A stretch of 64,000 nt of DNA, taken from positions 124,001-188,000 of the forward strand of contig MGPB01000008.1 of the NCBI GenBank assembly GCA_001795455.1, read 5' to 3'. The translations under genes and the position numbers were made by a program. Positions 37,001 through 45,081 of the stretch are shown here, in pieces (the stretch's first letter is position 1; each line of letters begins with the position of its first letter). The DNA is from Curvibacter sp. GWA2_63_95 (GTDB lineage: Bacteria > Pseudomonadota > Gammaproteobacteria > Burkholderiales > Burkholderiaceae_C). The notes below the pieces were generated by a model. That model made no database searches, was not told where the DNA came from, and saw only the letters and a list, made by a program, of their open reading frames with translations.

Positions 37001-37799
37001 GAACCAGCTGACCTTTGGCGACAAGGTGGACGGCGCACCCAATAGCCTGCCCGTCAAGCTGGCGGTGGCCCTGCTGGCCGACCGCAATGGCGTGATTGAC
37101 CTGGACCTGCCGATCAGCGGCTCGCTCAACGATCCGCAGTTCCGCATTGGTCCGGTGATCTGGAAAGTCATCACCAACCTGGTAGCCAAGGCCATCACCG
37201 CCCCCTTTAGTCTGCTGGCCAATGCCTTCGGTGGCGGCGGCAGTGCAGAGTTGAGCACTGTGGCTTTTGCACCCGGTAGCAGTGTGCTGACCGACCCGGC
37301 CAAGGCCGGGTTGGACAAGGTCGCCAAGGCGCTGGTGGACCGCCCCGGCCTGCGCTTGACCGTGCAAGGCACGGCCAATGTAGAGGCCGAGCGCGAAGCC
37401 ATCAAGCGCGAACGCCTCAAGGGCCTGCTGCTGGCCGAGAAACGCCGTCGCGCCACCGCGCAGGGGCAAGACGCGGCGGCCGTGGCCAGCTACAGCGCCG
37501 AGGAAATGCCGGTGCTGCTGCGCGCGGTCTACCGCCGCGCCGACATCACCAAGCCGCGCAACCTGGTAGGCCTCACCAAGGACATCGAGGTGCCTGACAT
37601 GGAGGCCCTGTTGCTGGCCAACATCACCGTCAACGACGAGGCTGCCCGCGAGCTGGCGCTCCAGCGTGGCGTGGTGGTCAAGGACTACCTGGCTGCGAAA
37701 CAGGTGAGTGCCGAGCGCCTGTTTTTGGGCGCAGTGAAAACCGGCGGCGCTGCGGCGGAGGCCAAGCCGCAGGCCGAGCTCAACCTGGCCAGTCAGTAG
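34065..37799 (+). CDS. DUF748 family AsmA-like protein
   Basis: A very large protein of 1244 aa. One membrane helix near residues 12-32 (LAYALGALVLLWGLAWAL) anchors it; the rest is periplasmic. It matches DUF748/AsmA-like proteins, which probably form long beta-sheet bridges for lipid or outer-membrane assembly. Signatures are FAPWSLELTVRELAVAKADG near the start and PVKLAVALLADRNGVIDLDL near the end. Ala/Pro-rich linkers occur at about 590-610 and 815-845. Residues about 349-367 are translated from a copy of the dispersed repeat. No clear ribosome-binding site is seen. Confidence 0.85.
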   Translation: MTTPLSPRVLIWLRRLAYALGALVLLWGLAWALVPSIAKSQAQTRLSALLGRVVTIGAIEFAPWSLELTVRELAVAKADGSGPQFSVARVYVDAELQSLLRLAPVVDAVAVETPTLYLTHTGKGQYDIDDIVQRLQAPSDAPAGDPLRFAVYNVTLSGGSVDYIDQALQGQPRQHTLRELQLSVPFLSNFDSKRDVLVAPRLAFVLNGSAFDTAAQGTPFAQTRQGEAQLKISQLDLKPYLPYLPAGLPVQPQSAVVDAELKIGFVQQPQTAVTLSGVVTVSQLAVADATGAPLLSVDAVRTELADVRPLEQQVKLGAVEISNPRLQVLRARNGRLNLALASTGAAKDAPKTGAVRADTTGATGKKGTETPAATKPWALALERLALRGGQVDWQDQQTPAKLALTELELTAQGLHWPMDQAVRAEASANLPAGKTSARLTLQAEGTDQQGSAQATVNGLALALADPYLAAWLQPTVRGVLDAELGATWAGDKLQATVKQLAVRDAGLVASKAMAAAATTGNTRNSQGPSSQDLPKFKLLEVSDAQVDLAARTARVGKLLLAGASSGVRRETDGTWMFERWLKAAQGAAPPAAATPAATAPPAAPWKVALGELQLQNAAVQFTDRVNARPVRLDISALNLQAKGAALDGKKPVPVTLSARVKSGQAEAGSLRYQGTVAWDPVQAQGAVELLELPAHALAPYVASQVNLDVLRADASFKGQLRFASTAKGPEVALKGDAQLEDFRANTVQGAAGSFAEELLSWKSLNVPGIDLAMVPGAATRVNVREAALSDFYARLIVNPNGRLNLQDLSKTPAQAEAAASTPPGAAASAPAPAASAAASASAGPDAVITMGPISLVNGRVLFSDRFIQPNYTANLSDLTGKLSQFSSQPSNGVVQLADLELRGRAEGTASLDITGKLNPLAKPLALDIAGKVRDLELSPLSPYAVKYAGYGIERGKLSLDVRYTVQPDGQLTATNKLVLNQLTFGDKVDGAPNSLPVKLAVALLADRNGVIDLDLPISGSLNDPQFRIGPVIWKVITNLVAKAITAPFSLLANAFGGGGSAELSTVAFAPGSSVLTDPAKAGLDKVAKALVDRPGLRLTVQGTANVEAEREAIKRERLKGLLLAEKRRRATAQGQDAAAVASYSAEEMPVLLRAVYRRADITKPRNLVGLTKDIEVPDMEALLLANITVNDEAARELALQRGVVVKDYLAAKQVSAERLFLGAVKTGGAAAEAKPQAELNLASQ
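35109..35165 (+). repeat. Dispersed repeat family A, in frame inside the DUF748 gene
   Basis: CTCCTAAAACAGGAGCTGTT, then CGCGCAGACACCACGGGGGC and TACAGGC, matches the intergenic copies and keeps the frame. It encodes a polar linker (APKTGAVRADTTGATGKK) between two domains. Confidence 0.7.
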
Positions 37800-37810
37800 C
37801 CGGGTGCCGT

Positions 37811-38461
37811 ATGTACCAGCCCAGCCACTTTGAGGAAACCCGCGCCGAGGTGCTACACGCCTTGGTGCGCAGCCACCCCCTGGCGACCCTGGTGACGCTG
37901 ACGGCGCAGGGGTTGGAGGCCAACCACATCCCGCTGCTGTTGCGCACCGAGGGCGTGGCCCGCCCTACGCTGGTGGGCCATGTGGCGCGTGCCAATCCGC
38001 TGTGGCGCGAAACCGATCTGGCGACACCGGTGCTGGTCATCTTCCAGGGCCCGCAGCATTACATCAGCCCCGGCTGGTATGCCAGCAAGGCCGAACACGG
38101 CAAGGTGGTGCCCACGTGGAACTACGCGGTGGTGCATGCCAAGGGCCTGCTGCGGGTGCATGACGATGCGGCCTGGATCCGTGCGCAGATGGCGGAGCTG
38201 ACGGGCCAGCAGGAGGCGGGCATGGTGCGCCCTTGGGCCGTGGACGACGCCCCGCGCGACTACACCGACCGCATGATTGCGGCGGTGGTGGGCATTGAAA
38301 TTCCCATCGACAGCCTGGCCGGCAAATGGAAGGTCAGCCAGAACCAGCCCGCCACCAACCAGACCACCGTGCAGCAGGGCTTGCACGGCTTGGGCACCGA
38401 GGCGGGTGCCGCGATGGCGGGGCTGGTGGATGCGTTGGGGGTGAACGCGAAGAAGGGCTAG
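37811..38461 (+). CDS. PaiB-like FMN-binding protein
   Basis: FMN-binding split-barrel protein (216 aa) of the PaiB family, named transcriptional regulators though mostly studied as flavin-binding oxidoreductase-like proteins. Motifs: MYQPSHFEETRAEVLHALV, ANHIPLLL, FQGPQHYISPGWY and VVPTWNYAVVHAKG. It starts 12 bases after the DUF748 stop. No DNA-binding domain is visible, so its regulatory role is uncertain. Confidence 0.88.
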   Translation: MYQPSHFEETRAEVLHALVRSHPLATLVTLTAQGLEANHIPLLLRTEGVARPTLVGHVARANPLWRETDLATPVLVIFQGPQHYISPGWYASKAEHGKVVPTWNYAVVHAKGLLRVHDDAAWIRAQMAELTGQQEAGMVRPWAVDDAPRDYTDRMIAAVVGIEIPIDSLAGKWKVSQNQPATNQTTVQQGLHGLGTEAGAAMAGLVDALGVNAKKG

Positions 38462-38489
38462 GTCTCAGCGCCGGTCCGCCCCCAGCTGA

Positions 38490-38540
38490 ATACGCCCCCT
38501 TGGGGGGGGGCAGCGACCCGCGCAGCGGCGGAGCGTGGGG
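38490..38540 (-). repeat. Dispersed repeat family B, copy 2
   Basis: ACGCCCCCTTGGGGGGGG, then CGCGCAGCGGC and GTGGGGGT: the same layout as the copy after xylF, and again directly behind a minus-strand stop codon. The arms can fold into a hairpin and may act as a weak terminator or protective end. Confidence 0.7.
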
Positions 38541-38541
38541 G

Positions 38542-39558
38542 TTAACGCTCTTCTATTTTTCCATCCGCATGCTTGGCAAAGCGGCCCTTGTCGCGTGGGT
38601 GCACCGGGTCATTGGCGCCCCAGGGCCAGCCGCCAAACTCGGTGCGGCGGTAGTCGGCAAAGGCCTGGTGAATCTCTTGCTGGGTGTTCATCACAAACGG
38701 ACCGTATTGCGCCACCGGCTCGCCAATCGGGCGGGCCTGCAGCACCAGCAGTTCACTCTCGGCATCGCCGTTGACGAAACTGCAGTCATGGTCGGCCTGT
38801 ACTTCCATCACGGATTTGACTGGCACCGGTTCACCCGCCACGGTGAGTGCCCCACCCTTGAAGAAATACAGGATGCGCCGCGTGGCGGCGCTGGCGGCGG
38901 CGGGCAGCGTCCACTGCGCGCCGGGGCTGAGTTTGACGGTGTAGATGCCCAGGTCGCTGCCGGGCTCGCTGGCCCAGGAGTCGGGTGGCGGGGGCAGGGC
39001 CTTTTTGCCTTCCAGCGTGCCGGCAATACACACCACGTCGGTGGTCTTGCCTTGCGCATCGGTGGCAGTGATGCGGGGAATGTCTTCGTGCCAGAACATG
39101 GTGAAGTGGGGCTCGGCCATTTTGTGTTTGGCCGGCAGGTTGACCCAGATTTGGAACAGCTCGGTGGGGTTGGGGGCATCGGTGTGTAAGAGCGGAAACA
39201 TCTCGCAGTGCACGATGCCTTTGCCGGCCGTGAGCCACTGCACATCGCCACCGCCAAAGCGGGCGGTGGCGCCCAGTGAGTCGGAGTGGTCGATGCGGCC
39301 GTTGCGCACGATGGTGACCGTTTCAAACCCCCGGTGCGGGTGCGAGGGAAAACCGGGCACGGTCTCGCCGTGGTACATGCTCCAGCCGTCCTTACCCGCA
39401 AAGTCCTGGCCAATGTTGCGGCCGGCCAGCAGCGCCGGGTTGGGCGCCATCTGCGTGTTGCCCGCCGGGTAGGCGTCGTTGTGGTGCACGCAGAACAGGA
39501 AGGGGTCCAGGGTCTGCCAGGGGAAACTCAGGGGGGCGATGGAGAGCAGGGTTTTCAT
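38542..39558 (-). CDS. Pirin family protein
   Basis: Bicupin non-haem iron protein (338 aa). N-terminal cupin metal site in FPSHPHRGFETVTIV and WLTAGKGIVHCEMF; the C-terminal cupin is shorter. Bacterial pirins act as quercetinase-like dioxygenases or redox-linked regulators; the substrate is not determined. An in-frame ATG at 39567 is an equally possible start. It stands alone, convergent to the PaiB-like gene. Confidence 0.9.
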   Translation of the reverse strand: MKTLLSIAPLSFPWQTLDPFLFCVHHNDAYPAGNTQMAPNPALLAGRNIGQDFAGKDGWSMYHGETVPGFPSHPHRGFETVTIVRNGRIDHSDSLGATARFGGGDVQWLTAGKGIVHCEMFPLLHTDAPNPTELFQIWVNLPAKHKMAEPHFTMFWHEDIPRITATDAQGKTTDVVCIAGTLEGKKALPPPPDSWASEPGSDLGIYTVKLSPGAQWTLPAAASAATRRILYFFKGGALTVAGEPVPVKSVMEVQADHDCSFVNGDAESELLVLQARPIGEPVAQYGPFVMNTQQEIHQAFADYRRTEFGGWPWGANDPVHPRDKGRFAKHADGKIEER

Positions 39559-39637
39559 GCCCCGCATTGTCCCCGCCTTGGCAGTTTTTTGCAGCCATGG
39601 CGCCAGAGCCCCTGTGGCACCCCACTAAGATCGACGC

Positions 39638-40819
39638 ATGTTCTTGTCTTCTCTTTTGGCCCATCCCGGGGGGCGTGTGGCCCTGGTGCTGGCCAGCCTG
39701 GCCGTGCTGCTGGGCGCAGACCATGCCGTGCGGCCGCCAGCGGCCGCACCCGCGCTGGCGCAGATGCCGGCCATTGCCGTGGGCGGCCAGCCGGTGCAGG
39801 CGGTGCAACTGCAGCGCGTGGCCGGGGGCGATGTGCCCATGCCAGCCGGCACCGCCGCTGCCCACGCCAGCAGCCTGCTGCCCATGCCGGCCGGGCACGC
39901 CGCAGCCCTGAGCCTGTTCTGGTTTTCGGGCGAGCGCGAGAGTGGCCCGCTGGTGCAGATTGCCGCCAGCCAATGGGACCGCGCCACCCAGGCCTGGCTG
40001 CCGCCACGCTTTGTGGTGAACCGCCACCAAATGGGCGATTTGCTGGGCCATGGCCTGCGCCGCTTGGGCAACCCGGTGGCGTGGACGGATGCGCAGGGCC
40101 GCATGCACCTGTTTGTGGTGGCCACGGGCTGGGGCGGCTGGGCCGCCAGCCGGGTACTGCATTTGCAGCAAAGCAGTGCCTCGCAGGACTTGGCGGAGCT
40201 GGCGTTTGCGCCGGTGCGTGTGTTGCCCTTGTCGTGGTTGTGGAACACCAGTTTTTTGGTGCGCAACGCCATGCTGCCCCTGCAAGACGGTGGTGCGGTG
40301 CTGCCGGTGCACTTTGAGCTGGGCCTGAAGTACCCCGCTGCGGTGCGGCTGGATGCGAGTGGAGAATTTGTGGGTTTGACCCGCATGTCCAACCGCACCC
40401 ACAACCTGCAGCCCAGCATCCTGCCGCAGAGCCCGACACAGTGGGTGGCGCTGATGCGCGATGAGCGGCACGGTGGCAAGGTGACGGCGGCACGCACCGA
40501 CGATGGTGGCGCACATTGGACCGATCTGCCGGACCTGCCCTTGGGCAACCCCGACGCCGCCGTGGCCGGTTTTGCGCTGGGGCCGCAGCAGATGCTGCTG
40601 GCCCACAACCCCACCCCCGAGGGCCGCGCCAGGTTGGACCTGAGCCGCAGCGCCGATGGCCTGCAGTGGACACTGCAGCAAACGCTGGCAAAGGGAGCGG
40701 AAGACGCCGAGTTTTCTTACCCTGCGCTGGCCTGGGCCGATGACGCCCTGTGGATCAGCTACACCGTGGACCGGGCCACCTTGTCCTGGCAGCGCTTTGC
40801 AGTGGGAGGCCAGCCATGA
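39638..40819 (+). CDS. Sialidase-fold (BNR repeat) exported protein
   Basis: A 393-aa protein with an N-terminal hydrophobic segment (VALVLASLAVLLGADHAV) and a beta-propeller body. Asp-box motifs are seen as RTDDGGAHW and SRSADGLQW. No complete arginine triad of true sialidases could be confirmed, so 'sialidase-fold' is safer than an enzyme name. The stop overlaps the next start (ATGA), so it is co-translated with a membrane protein. Confidence 0.72.
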   Translation: MFLSSLLAHPGGRVALVLASLAVLLGADHAVRPPAAAPALAQMPAIAVGGQPVQAVQLQRVAGGDVPMPAGTAAAHASSLLPMPAGHAAALSLFWFSGERESGPLVQIAASQWDRATQAWLPPRFVVNRHQMGDLLGHGLRRLGNPVAWTDAQGRMHLFVVATGWGGWAASRVLHLQQSSASQDLAELAFAPVRVLPLSWLWNTSFLVRNAMLPLQDGGAVLPVHFELGLKYPAAVRLDASGEFVGLTRMSNRTHNLQPSILPQSPTQWVALMRDERHGGKVTAARTDDGGAHWTDLPDLPLGNPDAAVAGFALGPQQMLLAHNPTPEGRARLDLSRSADGLQWTLQQTLAKGAEDAEFSYPALAWADDALWISYTVDRATLSWQRFAVGGQP

Positions 40820-41430
40820 GCGCGCCCGCTTTGCCGCCACTGTGGCTGATGCAGGTTTGGCTGCCACTGGGCTGGGCCGTGGTGTTGGCTGCCTTGGTGC
40901 TGGTGCTTGTCAGCCGCCTTACCCGGCACCGCGGCGTGGTGTGGGGCGTGCCGGTGCTGGTGGCGCTGTGGGCGCTGCTGCCCGGCGAGGTGTCACCCGC
41001 GTACTGGCTGGGCCTGGCCTTCCAGGCACCCAGCGTGCTGCTGGTGCTGCTGTGTGCCTGGTGGGGCGGGGGAGCGCTGCGGAGGGCACCCGTGATGACG
41101 CGCCCTGGCAAACCCATGACTGCTTGGGTGCTGGTTGCCCTGGTGGTGGGCTGGCTCTTGTTGCTCGACACCCTGGCCCAACTGCCCGTGGCGCTGTATG
41201 GGTTGGGCTTTGATGCACTCGCTTTGGCCGTGGTGGCCTTGCTCTCTCTGCTGCCCCTCTTGCAGGCCGGTGCCGCCCAGCGTGTGAGCACTTGGCTGGC
41301 GCCACTGGCTGTGCTGCTGTTTGTGCTGCTGCGCCTGCCCACCGGCAACGTGTGGGACGCCGTGCTGGATCCCTGGCTCTGGCTGGGGCTGCATGGGTAT
41401 CTGCTGCGGGGTGTGCTGAGGCGCTCTTGA
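40816..41430 (+). CDS. Small polytopic membrane protein of unknown function
   Basis: 204 aa, about six hydrophobic segments, e.g. LPLGWAVVLAALVLVLVS and MTAWVLVALVVGWLLLLDTL. GGAGG lies upstream. Coupled to the sialidase-fold gene. I do not recognise a family. The partner protein may be displayed or exported with its help. The stop codon abuts a copy of repeat family A. Confidence 0.65.
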   Translation: MSAPALPPLWLMQVWLPLGWAVVLAALVLVLVSRLTRHRGVVWGVPVLVALWALLPGEVSPAYWLGLAFQAPSVLLVLLCAWWGGGALRRAPVMTRPGKPMTAWVLVALVVGWLLLLDTLAQLPVALYGLGFDALALAVVALLSLLPLLQAGAAQRVSTWLAPLAVLLFVLLRLPTGNVWDAVLDPWLWLGLHGYLLRGVLRRS

Positions 41431-41480
41431 TTTGATAGCTGTTGGCGCAGCACCCACGGGGGTTAGAGCTCAAAAAGACC
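41428..41480 (+). repeat. Dispersed repeat family A, copy 4
   Basis: TTTGATAGCTGTTGGCGCAG, CCCACGGGGGTTAGAGC. It begins at the stop codon of the membrane protein gene. Confidence 0.7.
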
Positions 41481-41569
41481 ATAAATTTGGACGCTGACCC
41501 GGTTGGGTGCCTTGGCGGAACCTGCACCTACCGCGGGAACTTCGTGTGCTGGCATCACTCCACCTTGCC

Positions 41570-42475
41570 ATGCACCGCAGAACCACCCTGGCCGCCCTGG
41601 CCACACTCCCCAGCCTGATCACCACCCCGCTGGCCAGCGCCGCCAGCCAGCCGCTGCTGCAGGCGCTCAAGCCCTCGCCGCGTTTGCCGGTGCTGTTTGT
41701 GGGGCATGGCAGCCCCATGAATGCGATCGAGGACAACGCCTGGCGGCGCAGCTGGCAGGCCATGGGGGTGGAGTTGCTGGCGCGTGGCGTGCGGCCGCAG
41801 CTGATTCTGTGCATCTCTGCGCACTGGCTCACACCGGGCTGGCAGCTCACGGGAGTGGCGCAGCCCAAAACGATTCACGACTTTGGTGGTTTTCCACAAG
41901 CGCTGTTTGACCAGCAGTACCCCGCACCCGGTGCACCCGCGGTGGCGCGCAGCCTGGCCAGCACGCTCAAGTCGCCCGCCAACGGCACGCCCTTGGGAGT
42001 GGATGCGCAGTGGGGCTTTGACCATGGCACCTGGTCGGTGCTCAAGCCCATGTTTCCCAAGGCCGACATTCCGGTGTTGCAGCTCAGCATGGACTACAGC
42101 CGCGCACCCGCTGAGCACTACGCGCTGGGCAAACAACTGCAGGCGCTGCGCGAGCGCGGGGTGCTGATCGTGGGCAGTGGCAACATCGTGCACAACCTGC
42201 GCGCCACACGCCAGGACACGGCGCCAAACGAAGCCTACGACTGGGCGCAGGAGTTTGATGCGGTGGTGCAAAACCAGATCAAGAAGGGGCAACTGGACGC
42301 GCTGCAAAACTTTTTGTCGCTGGGTGCTGTGGCTCAGCAAGCGCATCCCTCACACGACCACTACTTGCCGCTGCTCTATGCCGCGGGTGCGGCCCGATCC
42401 AGCGAGATGCCGCGTTTCTTCAACACGGGCTTCCAGTCCGCCTCCATCTCCATGCGTTCAGTGCTCTGGGGTTGA
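41570..42475 (+). CDS. DODA-type extradiol dioxygenase with possible Tat signal
   Basis: Class III extradiol ring-cleavage family enzyme (301 aa), like 4,5-DOPA dioxygenase YgiD. Likely metal ligands: VGHGSPMN, ISAHWL, FDHGTWSVL and HDHYLPLLYA. The N-terminus, HRRTTLAALATLP followed by AASQP, looks like a twin-arginine or Sec signal, unusual for this family, which is mostly cytoplasmic. A cytoplasmic start further in would be near residue 38. The substrate is unknown. It stands alone, convergent to the IclR gene. Confidence 0.83.
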   Translation: MHRRTTLAALATLPSLITTPLASAASQPLLQALKPSPRLPVLFVGHGSPMNAIEDNAWRRSWQAMGVELLARGVRPQLILCISAHWLTPGWQLTGVAQPKTIHDFGGFPQALFDQQYPAPGAPAVARSLASTLKSPANGTPLGVDAQWGFDHGTWSVLKPMFPKADIPVLQLSMDYSRAPAEHYALGKQLQALRERGVLIVGSGNIVHNLRATRQDTAPNEAYDWAQEFDAVVQNQIKKGQLDALQNFLSLGAVAQQAHPSHDHYLPLLYAAGAARSSEMPRFFNTGFQSASISMRSVLWG

Positions 42476-42487
42476 ACACCACTGGCG

Positions 42488-43279
42488 TCAGCCCTTGCCC
42501 AGCGGTGGCCCGCCAAACATGGCGGACGCGTTGCTGATGGGCCCCAGCTCGGCGGCGGTGGCCAGCAGCGGCTCTGCCAGCGTGTGCATGCGTTCCAGCG
42601 TGAGCCGCAGCTTGGGCCCGGCAATGCTGATGACCCCAATCGCCTCCTTGCGCCGGTAGACCGGTGCGGCCATGGCGGTCATGCCGGGGGCAAACACCTC
42701 GTCGATCATGGCGTAGCCGCGCACACGTGCGGCATGCAGGTAGCCCAGTAGCGCCTTTACGGTAGTGGGCGCGCGCGGGCCGTAGTCCTCCGGCGCACCA
42801 AAGCCCTGGCGGGACACCATCTCCATCGCGCGCTCGTCGCTCATGGTGAGCAGCCAGGCATGGCCGGACGCGGTGCAGGAGAGGCGGGCGTCCATGCCCA
42901 TATCGGGGTCGTAGCGAAGGCCCTTGCGCATCCCCTGGGACTTGGCCACCCAGGTCAGGCGCTCACCATCCACCAGGGACAGGCGCACCAATTCGCCCGA
43001 GGTCTGGGCCAGCCGGTCCAGCAGGGGCTCGGCCACATCGACCATGCCCACATTGCTGAGGTAGCCCAGGCCCAGCGAGGCCAGCTTGGTGGTGAGCAGG
43101 TAGTCGCCATGCGCCCGCGCTTGCCGCACATAGCCGCGCTGCTGCAGGTCGGCCAGCAGGCGGTGGCAGGCGCTCAGGGGAATGTCCAGCTCGCTGGCCA
43201 GTTGCGCCAGGGGGAAGCCGTCGGGGTGGGCGGCCATGTGTTCCAGGATCTGCAGACCCCGGACCAGCGCGGTACTCAT
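42488..43279 (-). CDS. IclR-family regulator
   Basis: Regulator of 263 aa: winged helix in residues about 5-60 (LASELDIPLSACHRLLADLQ) and an IclR effector domain to the end (GYAMIDEVFAPGMTAMAAPV). AAAGGAAAC lies before the start. It is divergent from dctP (43408) with a long palindrome between. It probably controls the dctP-aroQ pair in answer to an aromatic or alicyclic acid; many IclR members handle protocatechuate and quinate pathways. Confidence 0.88.
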   Translation of the reverse strand: MSTALVRGLQILEHMAAHPDGFPLAQLASELDIPLSACHRLLADLQQRGYVRQARAHGDYLLTTKLASLGLGYLSNVGMVDVAEPLLDRLAQTSGELVRLSLVDGERLTWVAKSQGMRKGLRYDPDMGMDARLSCTASGHAWLLTMSDERAMEMVSRQGFGAPEDYGPRAPTTVKALLGYLHAARVRGYAMIDEVFAPGMTAMAAPVYRRKEAIGVISIAGPKLRLTLERMHTLAEPLLATAAELGPISNASAMFGGPPLGKG

Positions 43280-43298
43280 GGAAGTTTCCTTTTTATAT

Positions 43299-43334
43299 TG
43301 AGAAATGATTTTCCAATTTGGAAAGTATTTCTCA
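43299..43334. promoter_or_regulatory. Large palindrome, probable IclR operator
   Basis: TGAGAAAT...TTTCCAA on the left mirrors TTGGAAA...ATTTCTCA on the right around a single T, with one base of asymmetry, 36 bases in all. The core TTTCCAATTTGGAAA is of the IclR type. It lies 19 bases upstream of the iclR start and 73 bases before dctP. Confidence 0.75.
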
Positions 43335-43407
43335 TTGGGTCCGAATAATAGTCGGCAGGAGCGGGGCGACCTTTCAGATCCCGACCAGACACCCCAGGAG
43401 ACACACC

Positions 43408-44418
43408 ATGCGCAGATCTTTCGTGCTGGGCCTTAGCGCCCTGGCTTTGGCCATCACCAGCTTTGGCGTCCAGGCCCAGGACATCCAGGAACGCACCATC
43501 AAGTTCGGCCACTTGAACAATGCCGGTCATCCGACCAGCCTGGGCGTGCGCAAGTTCGCCGAAATCGTGGCGGCCAAGAGCGGCGGAAAAATCAAGGTGC
43601 AGGAGTTCGCGGCTTCCCAGCTTGGCAACGAGCTGCAGCAGCAGTCAGCGCTGCAAGGCGGCGTGCAGGAGATGCTGGTGGCATCGACCACCTCCCTGAA
43701 CGGCATCGTCAAGGAATTCGGCCTGCTCGACTTTCCTTTTCTTTTTGCCAATGCCAAGCAGGCTGATGCCTTGGTCGACGGTCCCCTGGGCAAGGCCCTG
43801 GCTGCCAAGCTGCCGGAGAAAGGGCTGCTCGTGCTGGGATTCTTCGACCTGGGCTTTCGCAATGTCACCAACAGCAAGCGGCCCATCATGAAAGGGTCGG
43901 ATCTGGAGGGCCTGAAGCTGCGCGTGATCCCGAACCCGGTGTTCCTGGAAACCTTCAAGACGTTCAAGGCCAACCCGGTGCCCTTGGCCTTTGCCGAACT
44001 GTATGGCGCGCTCGAAAGCAAAGCCGTCGATGGCCAGGAGAATCCTTTTGCAGTGATTGAGTCGAGCAAGCTCTATGAAGTACAGAAGTACGTGAGCGGC
44101 ACCAACCACGTTTACGCGACCAATCCCATCCAGATCAGCAAGCGCTTCTGGGACCGTCTCTCACCGGTGGAGCAGAAGCTGCTGCAAGACGCCGCCACTG
44201 AAGCCCAGAACTGGCAGCGCACGGTGAGCCGCGAGGTTTCCAGCAAGGCCTTGGGCGAGTTGAAGGCCAAGGGCATGATCTACAACGACATTCCGCCCGC
44301 CGAACTGGACCGCATGCGTGCCGATGTGCGTCCTGTCTACGACAAGTTCTCCGCTGCCTACGACCCGGCGACTGTGGCCCTGTTCAAAGCCGAACTGGAA
44401 CGGGTCTCCAAGCTGTGA
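43408..44418 (+). CDS. TRAP transporter substrate-binding protein (DctP family), module 1
   Basis: Periplasmic binding protein (336 aa). Signal peptide MRRSFVLGLSALALAITSFG ends near VQAQ. The ligand arginine of DctP proteins is in LEGLKLRVIPNP. GGAGA precedes the start. No dctQM follows. It is clearly related to the binding protein at 47869 (both share FPFL, NSKRPI and EVQKYV). It may use the membrane subunits encoded at 45920-47768. The next gene is a type II dehydroquinase. Confidence 0.88.
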   Translation: MRRSFVLGLSALALAITSFGVQAQDIQERTIKFGHLNNAGHPTSLGVRKFAEIVAAKSGGKIKVQEFAASQLGNELQQQSALQGGVQEMLVASTTSLNGIVKEFGLLDFPFLFANAKQADALVDGPLGKALAAKLPEKGLLVLGFFDLGFRNVTNSKRPIMKGSDLEGLKLRVIPNPVFLETFKTFKANPVPLAFAELYGALESKAVDGQENPFAVIESSKLYEVQKYVSGTNHVYATNPIQISKRFWDRLSPVEQKLLQDAATEAQNWQRTVSREVSSKALGELKAKGMIYNDIPPAELDRMRADVRPVYDKFSAAYDPATVALFKAELERVSKL

Positions 44419-44423
44419 ATACC

Positions 44424-44861
44424 ATGAAATTCCTCATCTTGCACGGCCCCAATCTCAACCTGTTTGGGCGGCGTGAACCCCATATCTATGGCACCACCAC
44501 GTTGGCCGAGATCAACGCCAAACTCCAGGCCCTGGCTGCGGAGTTGGGGGTGGAACTGGAGATCCTGCAGTCCAACCACGAAGGCACGCTGATCGACAAG
44601 CTGCACGAGCGCATCGACACGGTGCAGGGGGCCTTGCTGAATCCGGCTGGGCTCACCCAGCACGGCGTGCCACTGCACGACGCGATCAAGGCGATGCCGT
44701 TTCCTGTGCTGGAAATTCACATGTCGAACATCGCGGCGCGTGAGCCCTGGCGGTCACACTCCATCATCTCGCCCGCGGTGAAGGCGACGATCCAGGGGCT
44801 GGGCTGGCGCTCGTACACCATGGGGCTGCGCGCAGTGGTGGAGCTGGCGCAGGCGTCGTAG
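44424..44861 (+). CDS. aroQ: Type II 3-dehydroquinate dehydratase
   Basis: 145 aa, the usual length. Signatures: LILHGPNLNLFGRREPHIYG (the catalytic arginine and tyrosine), LLNPAGLTQHGVPLHDAI and EIHMSNIAAREPWRSHS. It converts 3-dehydroquinate to 3-dehydroshikimate. It starts five bases after the dctP stop. This context, not accBC, suggests a catabolic rather than biosynthetic role, although the reaction is the same. Confidence 0.92.
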   Translation: MKFLILHGPNLNLFGRREPHIYGTTTLAEINAKLQALAAELGVELEILQSNHEGTLIDKLHERIDTVQGALLNPAGLTQHGVPLHDAIKAMPFPVLEIHMSNIAAREPWRSHSIISPAVKATIQGLGWRSYTMGLRAVVELAQAS

Positions 44862-44865
44862 GCAC

Positions 44866-44901
44866 AAAAAAAGGGCCAACCCGATGGGGCTGGCCCTTTT
44901 T
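44866..44901 (+). terminator. Terminator of the dctP-aroQ operon
   Basis: AAAAAGGGCCA pairs with TGGCCCTTTTT over a 12-base loop and ends in a T run. Confidence 0.88.
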
Positions 44902-45081
44902 GTTTGGGGTGCGCCAGATTCAGCGCACCACGCTTACAGGCAACACGCCAGCATCCGGGGCACGGTCATGGTCTGAGCGGGCAAACACCGTCTTTTCTGT
45001 GAACGTCACATCTACGAAGCGTGCCATGCTGGTGGTAGGGGGCGTGCAGGCAGGGGGCTTTTGGCCTTCTATACTCACGAA

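Noticed and set aside
39392..40867. Minus-strand open frame opposite the sialidase-fold gene
   Set aside because: Gln/His-rich shadow; the opposite strand has Asp-boxes, a signal and coupled starts.
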